Positions 18,057-27,059 of a stretch of 64,000 nt of DNA are shown piece after piece. Below the pieces are notes generated by a model. That model ran no database searches. It was not told where the DNA came from and saw only the letters and a list, made by a program, of their open reading frames with translations. The position numbers were made by a program, and so were the translations under genes. This stretch comes from Flexistipes sinusarabici DSM 4947. GTDB lineage: Bacteria > Chrysiogenota > Deferribacteres > Deferribacterales > Flexistipitaceae. The stretch spans positions 1,302,001 to 1,366,000 of the forward strand of contig NC_015672.1 of assembly GCF_000218625.1 (NCBI RefSeq). The letters are read 5' to 3'. Positions within the stretch are counted from its first letter, which is position 1, and the number at the start of each line of letters is the position of its first letter.

Positions 18057-18940
18057 ACTTTCTCCACATCAGCCGTACCGAATAAACCGTAAGGTCTGAT
18101 CATCATCACGAGAATCATCACCACAAAAGGGAAGACTTCCTTTGCACCACCGCCTATCAACGGATCTATATAACCACCCGCAAGATTTTCAAGCACTCCG
18201 ATTATGAGCCCGGCAATAATTGCGCCGCCTATGCTGTCCAGCCCTCCCAGAATAACAACGGGGAATACCATAAGTCCGAAATGTGACAGGCTTGTGTTAA
18301 TCCCGTTAATATTACCGAGAAAAACACCGCCTACAGTGGAAACAATTGCTGCAATCGCCCAGGAAAGAGCAAAAATCCTTTTCACATTTATGCCCATGGA
18401 AAGTGCCGCCTGCTGGTCACTTGCAACTGCTCTCATGGCCACTCCAACCCTTGTTTTTTTAAAAAAAACTGTAAACAAAAGGAGAAAAACCGCTACAGCA
18501 ACAATCGAAGCCAGATATACATAACTTATTTGTAAATCCATCACTGCTATGGGCTCTTCCGGAAAAATCTGTGGAAATGTCCGGGTGCTTGTTCCCCAAA
18601 AAAGCTGAACCACTGATTTCAATACTGATGATAAACCTATGGTAAGCATAATGATTGATATAATTGGCTCGCCTATCATTTTTCTTAAAAATATTTTTTC
18701 TATCAGAAATCCGAAAAAAAACATAAAAACAAGGGTTAATAAAAAAGAAAAAATAAAAGGAACTTTATAGCCAACGGTAAACTGAAGACAGATATACGCC
18801 CCCACCAGCAGTAATTCCCCTTGAGCAAAATTGACAACACCGGTGGCTTTATAAATTAAGGTAAAACCGAGGGCAAGAAGTGAGTATATACTGCCTATCA
18901 CAATTCCAGTAATTACAAGTTGAAGAAAAAAATCCATCAT
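18053..18940 (-). CDS. livH: ABC transporter permease, LivH type
   Basis: 295 residues, normal LivH length, with eight or so helices. Conserved parts are YSLLALGFTLIYKATGVVNFAQGE, AMRAVASDQQAALSMGIN and VILGGLDSIGGAIIAGLIIG. It pairs with LivM. The start overlaps the acyl-CoA synthetase stop by four bases, so the synthetase lies physically inside the transporter operon between livG and livH. Confidence 0.92.
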   Translation of the reverse strand: MMDFFLQLVITGIVIGSIYSLLALGFTLIYKATGVVNFAQGELLLVGAYICLQFTVGYKVPFIFSFLLTLVFMFFFGFLIEKIFLRKMIGEPIISIIMLTIGLSSVLKSVVQLFWGTSTRTFPQIFPEEPIAVMDLQISYVYLASIVAVAVFLLLFTVFFKKTRVGVAMRAVASDQQAALSMGINVKRIFALSWAIAAIVSTVGGVFLGNINGINTSLSHFGLMVFPVVILGGLDSIGGAIIAGLIIGVLENLAGGYIDPLIGGGAKEVFPFVVMILVMMIRPYGLFGTADVEKV

Positions 18941-20841
18941 TTCACCATATTGTAAATTTTCATAGTGGTATGTATACGCTTTTCCCTTTCGTCCTGAAGC
19001 CTGATGACGGCATCAATGGTAATTTCATTCTTTTCACCGTATAAGGCTTCCACGATTTCCCTGTATCTCTCCTCCACAAACCCCCTTCTGACCTTTCTTG
19101 TTCTCGTCAGCTCCCCGTCGTCGGCATCCAGCTCTTTGTAAAGAAGGACAAAGCGTTTTATTTTCATATTATCTTTCAACTGGCGGTTCACCTCCGCCAC
19201 TTCTTTCGCAATAAGTTCGTATACCTCATTTTTCGAGGAGAGATCAGTATATGTCGTATATGAAATTTTATTTTCTTCAGCCCATTTGCTTACTATATCC
19301 ATGTCAATATTTATAATCATAGCTATAAAGTCGCGGTTGTTGCCGAAAGTCACGGCTTCCTTTACATAAGGGCTGAATTTTATTTTATTTTCCAGAAACT
19401 GGGGTGAAAACATCGTTCCGTCATTCAGGTGCATTATATCCTTTTTTCTGTCCAGAACGACAAGCTTGCCGTTCTCATCAAAATACCCTGCATCCCCGGA
19501 ATAAAGCCATCCGTCTTTAAGTGTCTCATCAGTGGCTTTTTGATCCTTGTAATACCCTGCAAAAACTGCATCACTTCTTGATATAATCTCACCGTCTTCC
19601 AGGATTTTTATTTCCGTTCCTTCTATCGGTTTGCCAACTGAGGTAAAATCCACATCATCCTGTCTGTGAATGCACGAAATGCCTGAAATTTCTGTCTGAC
19701 CGTAAATCTGCTTCAGATTAATCCCAAGGGCGTGAAAAAATTTAAACGTATCCGGCCCCAATGCTGCTCCACCTGTTATTGCGCTTCTTAAGAAAGAAAA
19801 ACCCATCCGCTCCTTCAATTTTCTGAAAACAGCCAGGTAAGCAAGCCTGTATTTGATTTTTAACCAAACCGATGGCTCCACCCTGTCAAATCTACTCTCG
19901 GCGTATTTATAGCCCACAGGAAGGCATTTGTTATACATAAAACGTTTAAACCTGCTTGTATCCATTATTTTAACCTGTACATTTGAAGCAAGATTTTCCC
20001 ACACCCTTGGCGGAGAAAAAATCAGGTTCGGACCTATCTCTTTCATATCATTCTGTACGGTGTCATGACTTTCAGGGAAATTTACCTTAAATCCGAAAAT
20101 TAAAGCACTTGCAACACACATCATCTGCTCACCTATCCATGGAAGCGGGAGAAATGAAACAAATTCGTCGTCTTCTTGTTTGGGATCTGCTTTACCCAAA
20201 CTGTGGGACATAAAAATCATGTTTTTGTGTGTAAGCATTGCAAGTTTCGGAAAGCCTGTGGTGCCTGAAGTGGTACACATAACAGCAACATCATTTTCAT
20301 CTATTTCGTTTATTTTTGACTCGCAATACTTCTCGAAACCACCCTCTTTAAAATATCCATTGTTAAAAATATCAGCGTAATACACCAAAGATGGGTCATT
20401 ATATTGATACATTCCTTTGTCATCGTAATATATGACACACTTAATATCATTCCCCTCTTCGCTTTCCTCCAGAATATCCAGAATTTTATCCACCTGCTCC
20501 TGGTCTTCTGCTACCACAATTTTAACTTCCGCTTTTTGCAGAATATATTTAACCTCTGAAATTACCGAATCCTGATAAATCCCGATCGGTATAACACCGA
20601 GAAGCTGTGCTGCCATCTCACACACTACCCACTCAGGTTTATTGTCCCCAACCACTGCAATGGTATCGCCTTTTTTTAGCCCCTGTTCTTCAAAAAAAGC
20701 GGCAACCACACATACATTTTTCAAATAATCCGACCATGTGAAACTTTGCCAAATACCCAAATCTTTCTCCCTGAAGGCTGTTTTATCAGGATTTTTTTTA
20801 AAATTACTGTAGAGATATGCCGGGAGAGTATTTAAATCCAT
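18937..20841 (-). CDS. Long-chain acyl-CoA synthetase-like AMP-forming ligase
   Basis: 634 residues, the size of FadD-type or large acyl-CoA synthetases. The AMP-binding P-loop is TTSGTTGFPKLAMLTHKN; the A5 motif is IYGQTEISG, and the A7/A8 region is YSGDAGYFDENGKLVVLDRKKD. It would convert a free acid taken up by the adjacent transporter to acyl-CoA. The gene overlaps livG by 10 bases and livH by 4, so its expression is locked to the transporter. Chain length or aromatic preference cannot be read from sequence. Confidence 0.88.
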   Translation of the reverse strand: MDLNTLPAYLYSNFKKNPDKTAFREKDLGIWQSFTWSDYLKNVCVVAAFFEEQGLKKGDTIAVVGDNKPEWVVCEMAAQLLGVIPIGIYQDSVISEVKYILQKAEVKIVVAEDQEQVDKILDILEESEEGNDIKCVIYYDDKGMYQYNDPSLVYYADIFNNGYFKEGGFEKYCESKINEIDENDVAVMCTTSGTTGFPKLAMLTHKNMIFMSHSLGKADPKQEDDEFVSFLPLPWIGEQMMCVASALIFGFKVNFPESHDTVQNDMKEIGPNLIFSPPRVWENLASNVQVKIMDTSRFKRFMYNKCLPVGYKYAESRFDRVEPSVWLKIKYRLAYLAVFRKLKERMGFSFLRSAITGGAALGPDTFKFFHALGINLKQIYGQTEISGISCIHRQDDVDFTSVGKPIEGTEIKILEDGEIISRSDAVFAGYYKDQKATDETLKDGWLYSGDAGYFDENGKLVVLDRKKDIMHLNDGTMFSPQFLENKIKFSPYVKEAVTFGNNRDFIAMIINIDMDIVSKWAEENKISYTTYTDLSSKNEVYELIAKEVAEVNRQLKDNMKIKRFVLLYKELDADDGELTRTRKVRRGFVEERYREIVEALYGEKNEITIDAVIRLQDEREKRIHTTMKIYNMVK

Positions 20842-21614
20842 TTTTCCTCACCCAGGTATGCGGAAAGCACCCTCTCGTCATTAGCCACATCAGAAGGCAG
20901 CCCTTCGCAGATTTTTTCACCGAAATCTATAGCCAGTATTCTTGAAGAAATATCCATAACGACATTCATATCGTGTTCAATCAAAACTATTGTAGTATCC
21001 CTTTCTTCGTTAATATCAATAATATATCTTGCCATATCCTCGGTTTCTTCCGTGTTCATACCGGCCATAGGCTCATCCAGAAGCAGCAGTTCCGGCTCCA
21101 GTGCCAAAGCTCTGGCAAGCTCAACCCTTTTCTGAAGACCGTAAGAAAGTTCAAAAACATGTTTCTTCCTGATTCCCGAGAGATCCAGAAAATCAATTAT
21201 CTCTTCAACTTTTTCCCTGTGTCTGACTTCCTCTCTTAAAGGTTTGCCAAAATAAAAAATTGAAGAAAATATCCCGTAATTCATCAGGCTGTGGCGGGAA
21301 AGCATCAGATTATCCAAAACAGTCATCCCTTTGAACAGCTCGAGATTTTGGAATGTTCTGACCACACCCTTTGCAGGCCTTTTATAAACAGGCATCTTTG
21401 TGATATCAGCCCCTTTTAGAAAAATACTCCCTCTTTCCGGAAAGTATATACCTGTGATTGTATTTAAAATACTTGTCTTGCCGGCACCGTTGGGGCCTAT
21501 TATTGAAAAAACATCCCCTTTGTTTACATTAAACGACACACCGGCTACAGCCATAATGCCGCCGAAGCTCAGGTAGATATTCTTAACTGTAAGTAAACTT
21601 TCTTTATTTATCAT
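20832..21614 (-). CDS. livG: ABC transporter ATP-binding protein, LivG type
   Basis: 260 residues with Walker A GPNGAGKTS, signature LSYGLQKRVELARAL, Walker B LLLLDEPMAGMN and H-loop LIEHDMNVVM. These are LivG-specific, including the FQNLELFKGMTVLDN stretch. First gene of the operon; ATG 21614 has an AAGG site. The 220 bases upstream (21615-21838) are AT-rich and shared with the divergent DUF255 gene, so both promoters should lie there. Confidence 0.92.
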   Translation of the reverse strand: MINKESLLTVKNIYLSFGGIMAVAGVSFNVNKGDVFSIIGPNGAGKTSILNTITGIYFPERGSIFLKGADITKMPVYKRPAKGVVRTFQNLELFKGMTVLDNLMLSRHSLMNYGIFSSIFYFGKPLREEVRHREKVEEIIDFLDLSGIRKKHVFELSYGLQKRVELARALALEPELLLLDEPMAGMNTEETEDMARYIIDINEERDTTIVLIEHDMNVVMDISSRILAIDFGEKICEGLPSDVANDERVLSAYLGEEKWI

Positions 21615-21838
21615 TATATAACCTTGTTATAATTAAGTACTTTTATAGTAATTTAGAAGTTAAAAGTCAACTAATATTTTCAGTCAAATTGAAAATAGTT
21701 TAATAATTTCAAAACAAATTCTCATTTATCTCTTAACACTTAAAACTTAACGCTTTGCACTAATAGTCACGGTTTTATTATTTGACAATTAACAACTTTA
21801 ACTTATTATTAGTTTCACATTATCATCGGAGGCGGAAT

Positions 21839-23554
21839 ATGCTTGAAAATAAACTGAAAAACGAATACAGCCTTTATCTGCTTGAGCATAAAAACAACCC
21901 CGTGGCCTGGCAGCCCTTTACCTACCAAATTACTGAAACTGCCGAAAAAGAGAACAAACCTATACTATTGAGCATCGGTTACTCTTCCTGCCACTGGTGC
22001 CATGTAATGGCAGATGAGTCATTCAGTGATAATGAAACCGCTGAGTTTATTAATGAAAACTTTATCCCTGTTAAAATTGACAGAGAAGAATATCCGGATA
22101 TTGATAAAAAGTATCAGTTTTTTCTGCAAATAATCAGACAGATGGGCGGCTGGCCGCTGACTGTGTTTACGGACCCCGATTTGACTCCCTTTTACGGGGG
22201 TACATATTTTCCCAAAAATGAAATACAGGGAATTCCTGCCTTTCTAAATGTACTTAAGGCCGTATCGGAGTTATACAAAAATAACGATTCAAAACTGGAT
22301 AAGATCAGGGGAAATTACCGAAATTTTATCAAACGATTTAATCAAACCGATTCTGACTTCAATGATTTCCAAAATTATACAAAAGAAAAGGAAATAAGCA
22401 ATTTTATGGATCAGGCCGACAGGCAACAGGGAGGATTGAAGGGAAACAGTAAATTCCCTAATATTCCCGTTATGAATTATCTGCTTTCTTTTGCTGAAAA
22501 TGATGAAAACATAATGAAATTTCTAAAAAAGACCGCTGATCAATTGTGCAGTTCAGGGATATTCGATCACATCAACGGCGGTTTTTACAGGTACTGTGTT
22601 GACTCATCCTGGAACATGCCGCATTTCGAGAAAATGCTTTACGATAATGCCCTCAATGCCGAATTTTTAACAAAACTTTATGATGTTACAAAAGATCCGC
22701 TTTATCTGCACATTGCACGTAAGGCGGCTGATTTTATCCTGGAATATTTTTCCACTGATTTCGGTCTGGCTGCATCCATGAATGCTGATTCTCCTGATGA
22801 AAACAATAACCTGGTGGAAGGATATTACTATAAAATTTTTGAAAACGACATCCCGGCAAATTTCAGTGAAAATGAAAAACAGCTTATACATAACCATTTT
22901 GTGTTTAAAGAAAACGTTCTCAATTTGCAGGATATAGACTATGAAAAATACGTTAAAATCGAGCCCGTCTTTGAAAAAATACAGAACAGCATAAATAAAG
23001 AAAAGCCTGTTCTTGACACAAAAGTAATCATTTCATGGAACATGCTTTTTGTTAACACACTTCTTACATTATCAGAAATGACCAATGATGAATATTATTT
23101 CCAGATGGCAGTAAATTTATACAACAAAGTCAAAAATTATCTGATAAATGACGACGGCAGCTTATTCCGCATAAAATATCATAAAGACCTTGCTTTTAAT
23201 CACAGAACGCTGGAAGATTACGCCTATTCTATTGATACAACGATGAGAATGTTTGAAATGACAAAAGACAGGGTTATGCTGGATTTTGCGGTAAAACTCA
23301 CAAAAAAAATGTTCGAAATTTTTCGTGAAAATGGAGTACTTTTTTTCGACACCAATCATGATGTATCGGATACATTTGACGAAGCCGTTCCTTCGGCTTT
23401 TGCAGTTGCGCTTAAAAACAGTGAGCACCTCTCTGAAATTTCAGATATAAACGGCGATATTGTTGGCAAACTAAAGGATTTCGGTGCTGACAGAGTTTTA
23501 AAATTCCCGGCAGGCCACCCTACTCTGTTAAATTATTTCAAATTCGGGATATAG
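21839..23554 (+). CDS. DUF255 thioredoxin-domain protein (YyaL family)
   Basis: 571 residues. The N-terminal DUF255 domain is a thioredoxin-like fold with the signature SSCHWCHVM (cysteines at about 51 and 54) and MGGWPLTVF; the rest resembles an N-acylglucosamine epimerase-type alpha/alpha barrel (FEKMLYDNA, AASMNADSPDE). Function of the YyaL/SPATA20 family is not established; a redox or sugar-related role is guessed. The start ATG 21839 follows GGAGGCGGA; the upstream ORF extension from 21782 has no signal. The C-terminal part is a little shorter than the longest relatives. Confidence 0.85.
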   Translation: MLENKLKNEYSLYLLEHKNNPVAWQPFTYQITETAEKENKPILLSIGYSSCHWCHVMADESFSDNETAEFINENFIPVKIDREEYPDIDKKYQFFLQIIRQMGGWPLTVFTDPDLTPFYGGTYFPKNEIQGIPAFLNVLKAVSELYKNNDSKLDKIRGNYRNFIKRFNQTDSDFNDFQNYTKEKEISNFMDQADRQQGGLKGNSKFPNIPVMNYLLSFAENDENIMKFLKKTADQLCSSGIFDHINGGFYRYCVDSSWNMPHFEKMLYDNALNAEFLTKLYDVTKDPLYLHIARKAADFILEYFSTDFGLAASMNADSPDENNNLVEGYYYKIFENDIPANFSENEKQLIHNHFVFKENVLNLQDIDYEKYVKIEPVFEKIQNSINKEKPVLDTKVIISWNMLFVNTLLTLSEMTNDEYYFQMAVNLYNKVKNYLINDDGSLFRIKYHKDLAFNHRTLEDYAYSIDTTMRMFEMTKDRVMLDFAVKLTKKMFEIFRENGVLFFDTNHDVSDTFDEAVPSAFAVALKNSEHLSEISDINGDIVGKLKDFGADRVLKFPAGHPTLLNYFKFGI

Positions 23555-23562
23555 TATTTCGG

Positions 23563-23652
23563 TGAAGTAGTGAGATGGTGAAGTGGTGAGGTAGGGAAAT
23601 AGGGAAATAGGGAGATAGTGAATTGGGGAGATAGTGAAATAGTGAGATAGTA
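23563..23652. repeat. GA-rich short tandem repeat array
   Basis: Degenerate units of GTGAGATAG / GGGAAATAG / GTGAAGTGG repeat for about 90 bases right after the DUF255 gene. The gap 23555-23902 also contains a small hairpin (TCCGTCCAAGACGGA, around 23710) and a palindrome-like GAAGCGCGGCTTCAGCCGTGCC near 23848. No gene is seen there. Confidence 0.7.
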
Positions 23653-23902
23653 GAGGCTTTAAGGCAGTAAGATTTCATATTAATGTCCACTTGCACTGGT
23701 TTAGAACTTTGAATCCGTCCAAGACGGACTAAACATTGAACCTTTAATACGTCTAATACCCATAACTACCATCACACATATAACTTATTAATACTTTACT
23801 TTTTATAAATACTTGGTTAAAAAACGAGAGCTTTGAATATTTCAGGAAGCGCGGCTTCAGCCGTGCCATGTTTGATTTTTAGTTTATGACGGCGGTTAAA
23901 TT

Positions 23903-24172
23903 ATGCTTATTTTTTTACTGTTTTTAATGACAGGTATCGCTCTCGGATATTTTCTTAACGGGAAACATGTAGACAAAACCCAGAAAATTTTTCTCAATAT
24001 CAGTATTCTGCTTTTGCTGTTTTTTATGGGGGCAAGCATAGGCAAAGACCCTGAATTATTTGACAAAATTGCCGGTTTCGGGTTTCAGGCGCTTGTAATA
24101 GCTTCTTCTACAATTTTTTTCAGCATAATAGGGGTATTGATTGTTGTAAGTTTCATGGGTGGGAAAAAATGA
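23903..24172 (+). CDS. LysO family protein, N-terminal half (split lysine exporter)
   Basis: 89 residues, three hydrophobic segments. MLIFLLFLMTGIALGYFL and the LLFFMGASIGKDPE stretch match the N-terminal half of LysO (YbjE/DUF340), a lysine exporter. In E. coli LysO is one chain; here the two halves are adjacent genes overlapping by four bases (ATGA), an arrangement known in other phyla. There is no sign of a frameshift: both halves have proper starts and the overlap is a coupling type. Confidence 0.8.
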   Translation: MLIFLLFLMTGIALGYFLNGKHVDKTQKIFLNISILLLLFFMGASIGKDPELFDKIAGFGFQALVIASSTIFFSIIGVLIVVSFMGGKK

Positions 24173-24762
24173 TAATCCTGATGTTGGCAGCAGTGACGGC
24201 AGGCACATTAACAGCTCAATTCTCAATACTTCCCGAATTTATAATAATCGGTACCGATGAAATAACCCGATATATGCTTTATCTGCTCTTACTTCTTATT
24301 GGATATGATATAGGAAGAGACAAAAACACAATACGCAAACTGATCAATGCAGACAGGCAGGCTTTTTTCATTCCCTTTGGAACAATAGCCGGGACATTGG
24401 CAGGGGGAGCATTTGCCGTATTATTTATCAATATGAGTATAAAAGATTCCCTGGCTGTTTCAGCAGGGTTCGGCTGGTATTCACTCTCTGCCGTCATCAT
24501 AGCTGATGCCAAAGGCAGTGATTTGGGATCCGTGGCATTTCTGACAAATGTTTTCAGGGAAATAATAAGTATTATACTTATCCCGGTACTGGCTAAATAT
24601 GTGAATCCTTATGTAAGTATAGCACCGGGAGGGGCTACCACAATGGACACAACGCTGCCAATAATTGAAAAGTATGCCGGTTCTTCAGCAGCATTTATAG
24701 CCTTTCTTCACGGCTTCATTTTAAGTTCACTTGTGCCAGTAATTGTACCGGTATTTCTCTAA
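24169..24762 (+). CDS. LysO family protein, C-terminal half (split lysine exporter)
   Basis: 197 residues with several helices. The LysO core is clear: SAGFGWYSLSAVIIAD, LGSVAFLTNVFREI and APGGATTMDTTLPIIEKY. These include charged residues inside the membrane needed for lysine/H+ exchange in the family. Translationally coupled to the small N-terminal gene. It converges on the radical SAM gene with a 6-base gap. Confidence 0.85.
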   Translation: MIILMLAAVTAGTLTAQFSILPEFIIIGTDEITRYMLYLLLLLIGYDIGRDKNTIRKLINADRQAFFIPFGTIAGTLAGGAFAVLFINMSIKDSLAVSAGFGWYSLSAVIIADAKGSDLGSVAFLTNVFREIISIILIPVLAKYVNPYVSIAPGGATTMDTTLPIIEKYAGSSAAFIAFLHGFILSSLVPVIVPVFL

Positions 24763-24768
24763 AATATC

Positions 24769-25848
24769 CTATTTTTTATCAACAGGCTCTTTGTAATTTT
24801 CAGGCACATAGTCGCAAAAAGGCTCTTCAGCCATATAGGAATCCGATACTGCATATGCTCTGGCTCTGCAGCCGCCGCATACCCCCAGATATCTACAGGA
24901 GCCGCATTTACCTTCGTAATCTTTAAAGCTTCGTATGTCGTTAAAAAGCTTTGATTTTTCCCAGATTTCCTTGAAAGACTCTTTGAAAACATTGCCGGCT
25001 GCCAGAGGAAAATACGAACACGGATACACATCACCCATAGCAGTAACAAGACAAATTTTCTGAGCTGCAATACATCCTTTGCCGCCGCCTGTGGAAAAGC
25101 TGAGATTTCTTCTTGTACTGTCTTTGCCCTCTTTTCTGCTGCGCTCATGCCATATGCGATAATATTGGGGTGCACAGGTGGGGCGTACTAAGATATCCTC
25201 TTCTTCCCTCTCCATATCATAGTGCCAGTTAAGAATCTTTTCGTAATCTTCTTTATCAATAAGTTCCTTCATTATCTCTTCACCACGGCCGGTGGGAACA
25301 ATCTGGAACATATACCACGCTGTTGCGCCTATTTTTTTGGCGAGATCTTTTACATTCGGTATATCTTCCTGATTTCTCTTGGTAAAAGAGGAATTTATAA
25401 TAAACTTAATGTCATGTTTCCTGAAATATTCGGCAGCTCTCATCACACCGTCAAAAGCTCCAACCTGTCCCCTGAAATCATCATGGATTTCTCTGGTGGA
25501 ACCGTCCAGACTTAATGCAACAATTCTGATACCTGATGATTTTATTTTCTCGCACACGTCATCATCCACAAGCACACCGTTTGTTGCCATACACATACGA
25601 AAACCTTTTTCGGTACCGTATTCCGCTATATCAAAAACATCTTTTCTCATTAACGGTTCACCGCCGGAAAGCACGATAACAGGCGACGCAAATTCAGCAA
25701 TTTCATCCAGAAAAGCTTTTGCTTTATCTAAAGTAAACAAACCTTCAGATGAGTCAATTTCTGAGGCTGACCTGCAGTGCACACAGCTGAGATTGCACTT
25801 TTCCGTCAGTTCCCATGCCATCCATTTGAGTTCCCATTTTTCTGACAT
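24769..25848 (-). CDS. Radical SAM/SPASM protein, probably heme synthase AhbD-like
   Basis: 359 residues. The radical SAM cluster motif CNLSCVHC is at residues 18-25, followed by [10 protein letters not shown]-terminal SPASM-type region has many cysteines ([48 protein letters not shown]). This pattern and the [19 protein letters not shown] opening are closest to AhbD, which oxidatively decarboxylates Fe-coproporphyrin III to heme in the siroheme-dependent pathway. Related NirJ or peptide-maturase enzymes are possible. No other heme genes are next to it. Confidence 0.7.
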   Translation of the reverse strand: MSEKWELKWMAWELTEKCNLSCVHCRSASEIDSSEGLFTLDKAKAFLDEIAEFASPVIVLSGGEPLMRKDVFDIAEYGTEKGFRMCMATNGVLVDDDVCEKIKSSGIRIVALSLDGSTREIHDDFRGQVGAFDGVMRAAEYFRKHDIKFIINSSFTKRNQEDIPNVKDLAKKIGATAWYMFQIVPTGRGEEIMKELIDKEDYEKILNWHYDMEREEEDILVRPTCAPQYYRIWHERSRKEGKDSTRRNLSFSTGGGKGCIAAQKICLVTAMGDVYPCSYFPLAAGNVFKESFKEIWEKSKLFNDIRSFKDYEGKCGSCRYLGVCGGCRARAYAVSDSYMAEEPFCDYVPENYKEPVDKK

Positions 25849-25968
25849 TCACTACCTCTTTTTATTTTATTTAGAAGAAATATACATTATTTGAATCATT
25901 TTTAAAGTAAAAAGTTCAATCAAAAACTTTACCTTTACCTTTGCCTCTACCTCTCTACCACTTACGCA

Positions 25969-26316
25969 TCACTTTTTTTGATTCTGACGAATACATTCAC
26001 TGCATACGTTGGCTTCTGGACTGGCTCTTAGTCTGTTAATCTCTATTTCCTCACCACACGCTTTACACTCTCCGAAATGCAGAGAATCAATCTTACCCAA
26101 TGTGTCTTTAAGTCTGATTAGTCTTTTACGCTTATTATTCAAGGTTGCATTATTTATGTTCTGTGCCTGCATAGCCTCCATTCTGCTCAGTCTTCCTATT
26201 GCATTATCCGGAGCTACTGTCTGATCGTTCTCATTAAGTTCTGCAATTTCCTGTTCAAGTTCTTGAATAAGCGAAATAACCTGTTTTTTTATTTCTTCTT
26301 TCTTATTTTTTTCCAT
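25969..26316 (-). CDS. DksA/TraR family C4 zinc-finger protein
   Basis: 115 residues: a coiled-coil-like N-terminal region (EKNKKEEIKKQVISLIQELE) and a C-terminal four-cysteine zinc finger (CKACGEEI and CSECIRQN). DksA/TraR proteins bind the RNA polymerase secondary channel and tune transcription. The middle motif DNAIGRLSRMEAMQ has the acidic tip region. Start ATG 26316 follows GGAGTG; the ORF extends to 26340 without support. It comes 20 bases after the yehW gene, so it may be expressed with the osmolyte transporter. The downstream gap 25849-25968 holds ACCTTT-type repeats. Confidence 0.85.
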   Translation of the reverse strand: MEKNKKEEIKKQVISLIQELEQEIAELNENDQTVAPDNAIGRLSRMEAMQAQNINNATLNNKRKRLIRLKDTLGKIDSLHFGECKACGEEIEINRLRASPEANVCSECIRQNQKK

Positions 26317-26336
26317 TTTCACTCCAAATCTAATAA

Positions 26337-27059
26337 TCACTCAAACAACAATCTCCCCAAATCCTCTATTGCCTTATCTGCCACAACTGCCAGAAGTCCA
26401 ACACACAGGCTTCCCTGAAAAACATAATAAAAATTCTCATTTATCAATCCGGATATTATAGGAGCCCCTAACCCGCCTGCACCGATTGTAGCACCTATTG
26501 TAGCAGTTCCGATATTTATAATAACAGATGTTCTTATACCGGCCAATATAATTTTTGAGGCAAGAGGAAGCTCCACCTTGCTTAATATCTGGACGCCGGT
26601 CATTCCCATCCCTTTTGCCGCTTCTTTTACCTCTTTTGGCACCGACTCAATTCCGGCGATGGTATTTCTGACAATAGGGAAAAAACCGTACAGAATCAAT
26701 GCAATTATTGTGGGTTTGAATCCGAATCCGACCACAGGCACAGCCAGTGCAAGAACTGCAACAGGCGGAAACGTTTGGCCCACTGAAGCCAGGGAATTAA
26801 CAGCAGGCAGAAGATCAGACCAGAATTTTCTGGTCACAAGAACACCGGTAAAGACTCCCGCAACCACAGAAAATCCAGCCGAAACAAAAACCATATATAA
26901 ATGCTCTATCGTCAGTCCCAAAGCATCCGACCGCGGGTACAAAAATTCCTCAAAACCTTCCCTGTTGCCGTAAATATAGAAAGCTAACGTTAGAGTAAAG
27001 ATAACAGCTGTAAACATAAGTAAAGGTTGAAACATTTTAAGTTTAGTTATTTTTCTCAT
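26337..27059 (-). CDS. yehW: Osmolyte ABC transporter permease, YehW/OpuC type
   Basis: 240 residues, six helices, with the permease loop EAAKGMGMTGVQILSKVELPLA and the terminal IGAGGLGAPIISGL. Same length as E. coli YehW (about 243). It is the fourth gene in the order binding protein, large permease, ATPase, small permease, exactly the yehZ-Y-X-W order. Start ATG 27059 overlaps the ATPase gene by 17 bases. Confidence 0.87.
   Translation of the reverse strand: MRKITKLKMFQPLLMFTAVIFTLTLAFYIYGNREGFEEFLYPRSDALGLTIEHLYMVFVSAGFSVVAGVFTGVLVTRKFWSDLLPAVNSLASVGQTFPPVAVLALAVPVVGFGFKPTIIALILYGFFPIVRNTIAGIESVPKEVKEAAKGMGMTGVQILSKVELPLASKIILAGIRTSVIINIGTATIGATIGAGGLGAPIISGLINENFYYVFQGSLCVGLLAVVADKAIEDLGRLLFE

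Noticed and set aside
23903-24762. Frameshift splitting LysO
   Set aside because: The two ORFs overlap as ATGA with proper starts, and split LysO is a known arrangement, so this is a natural two-gene form.
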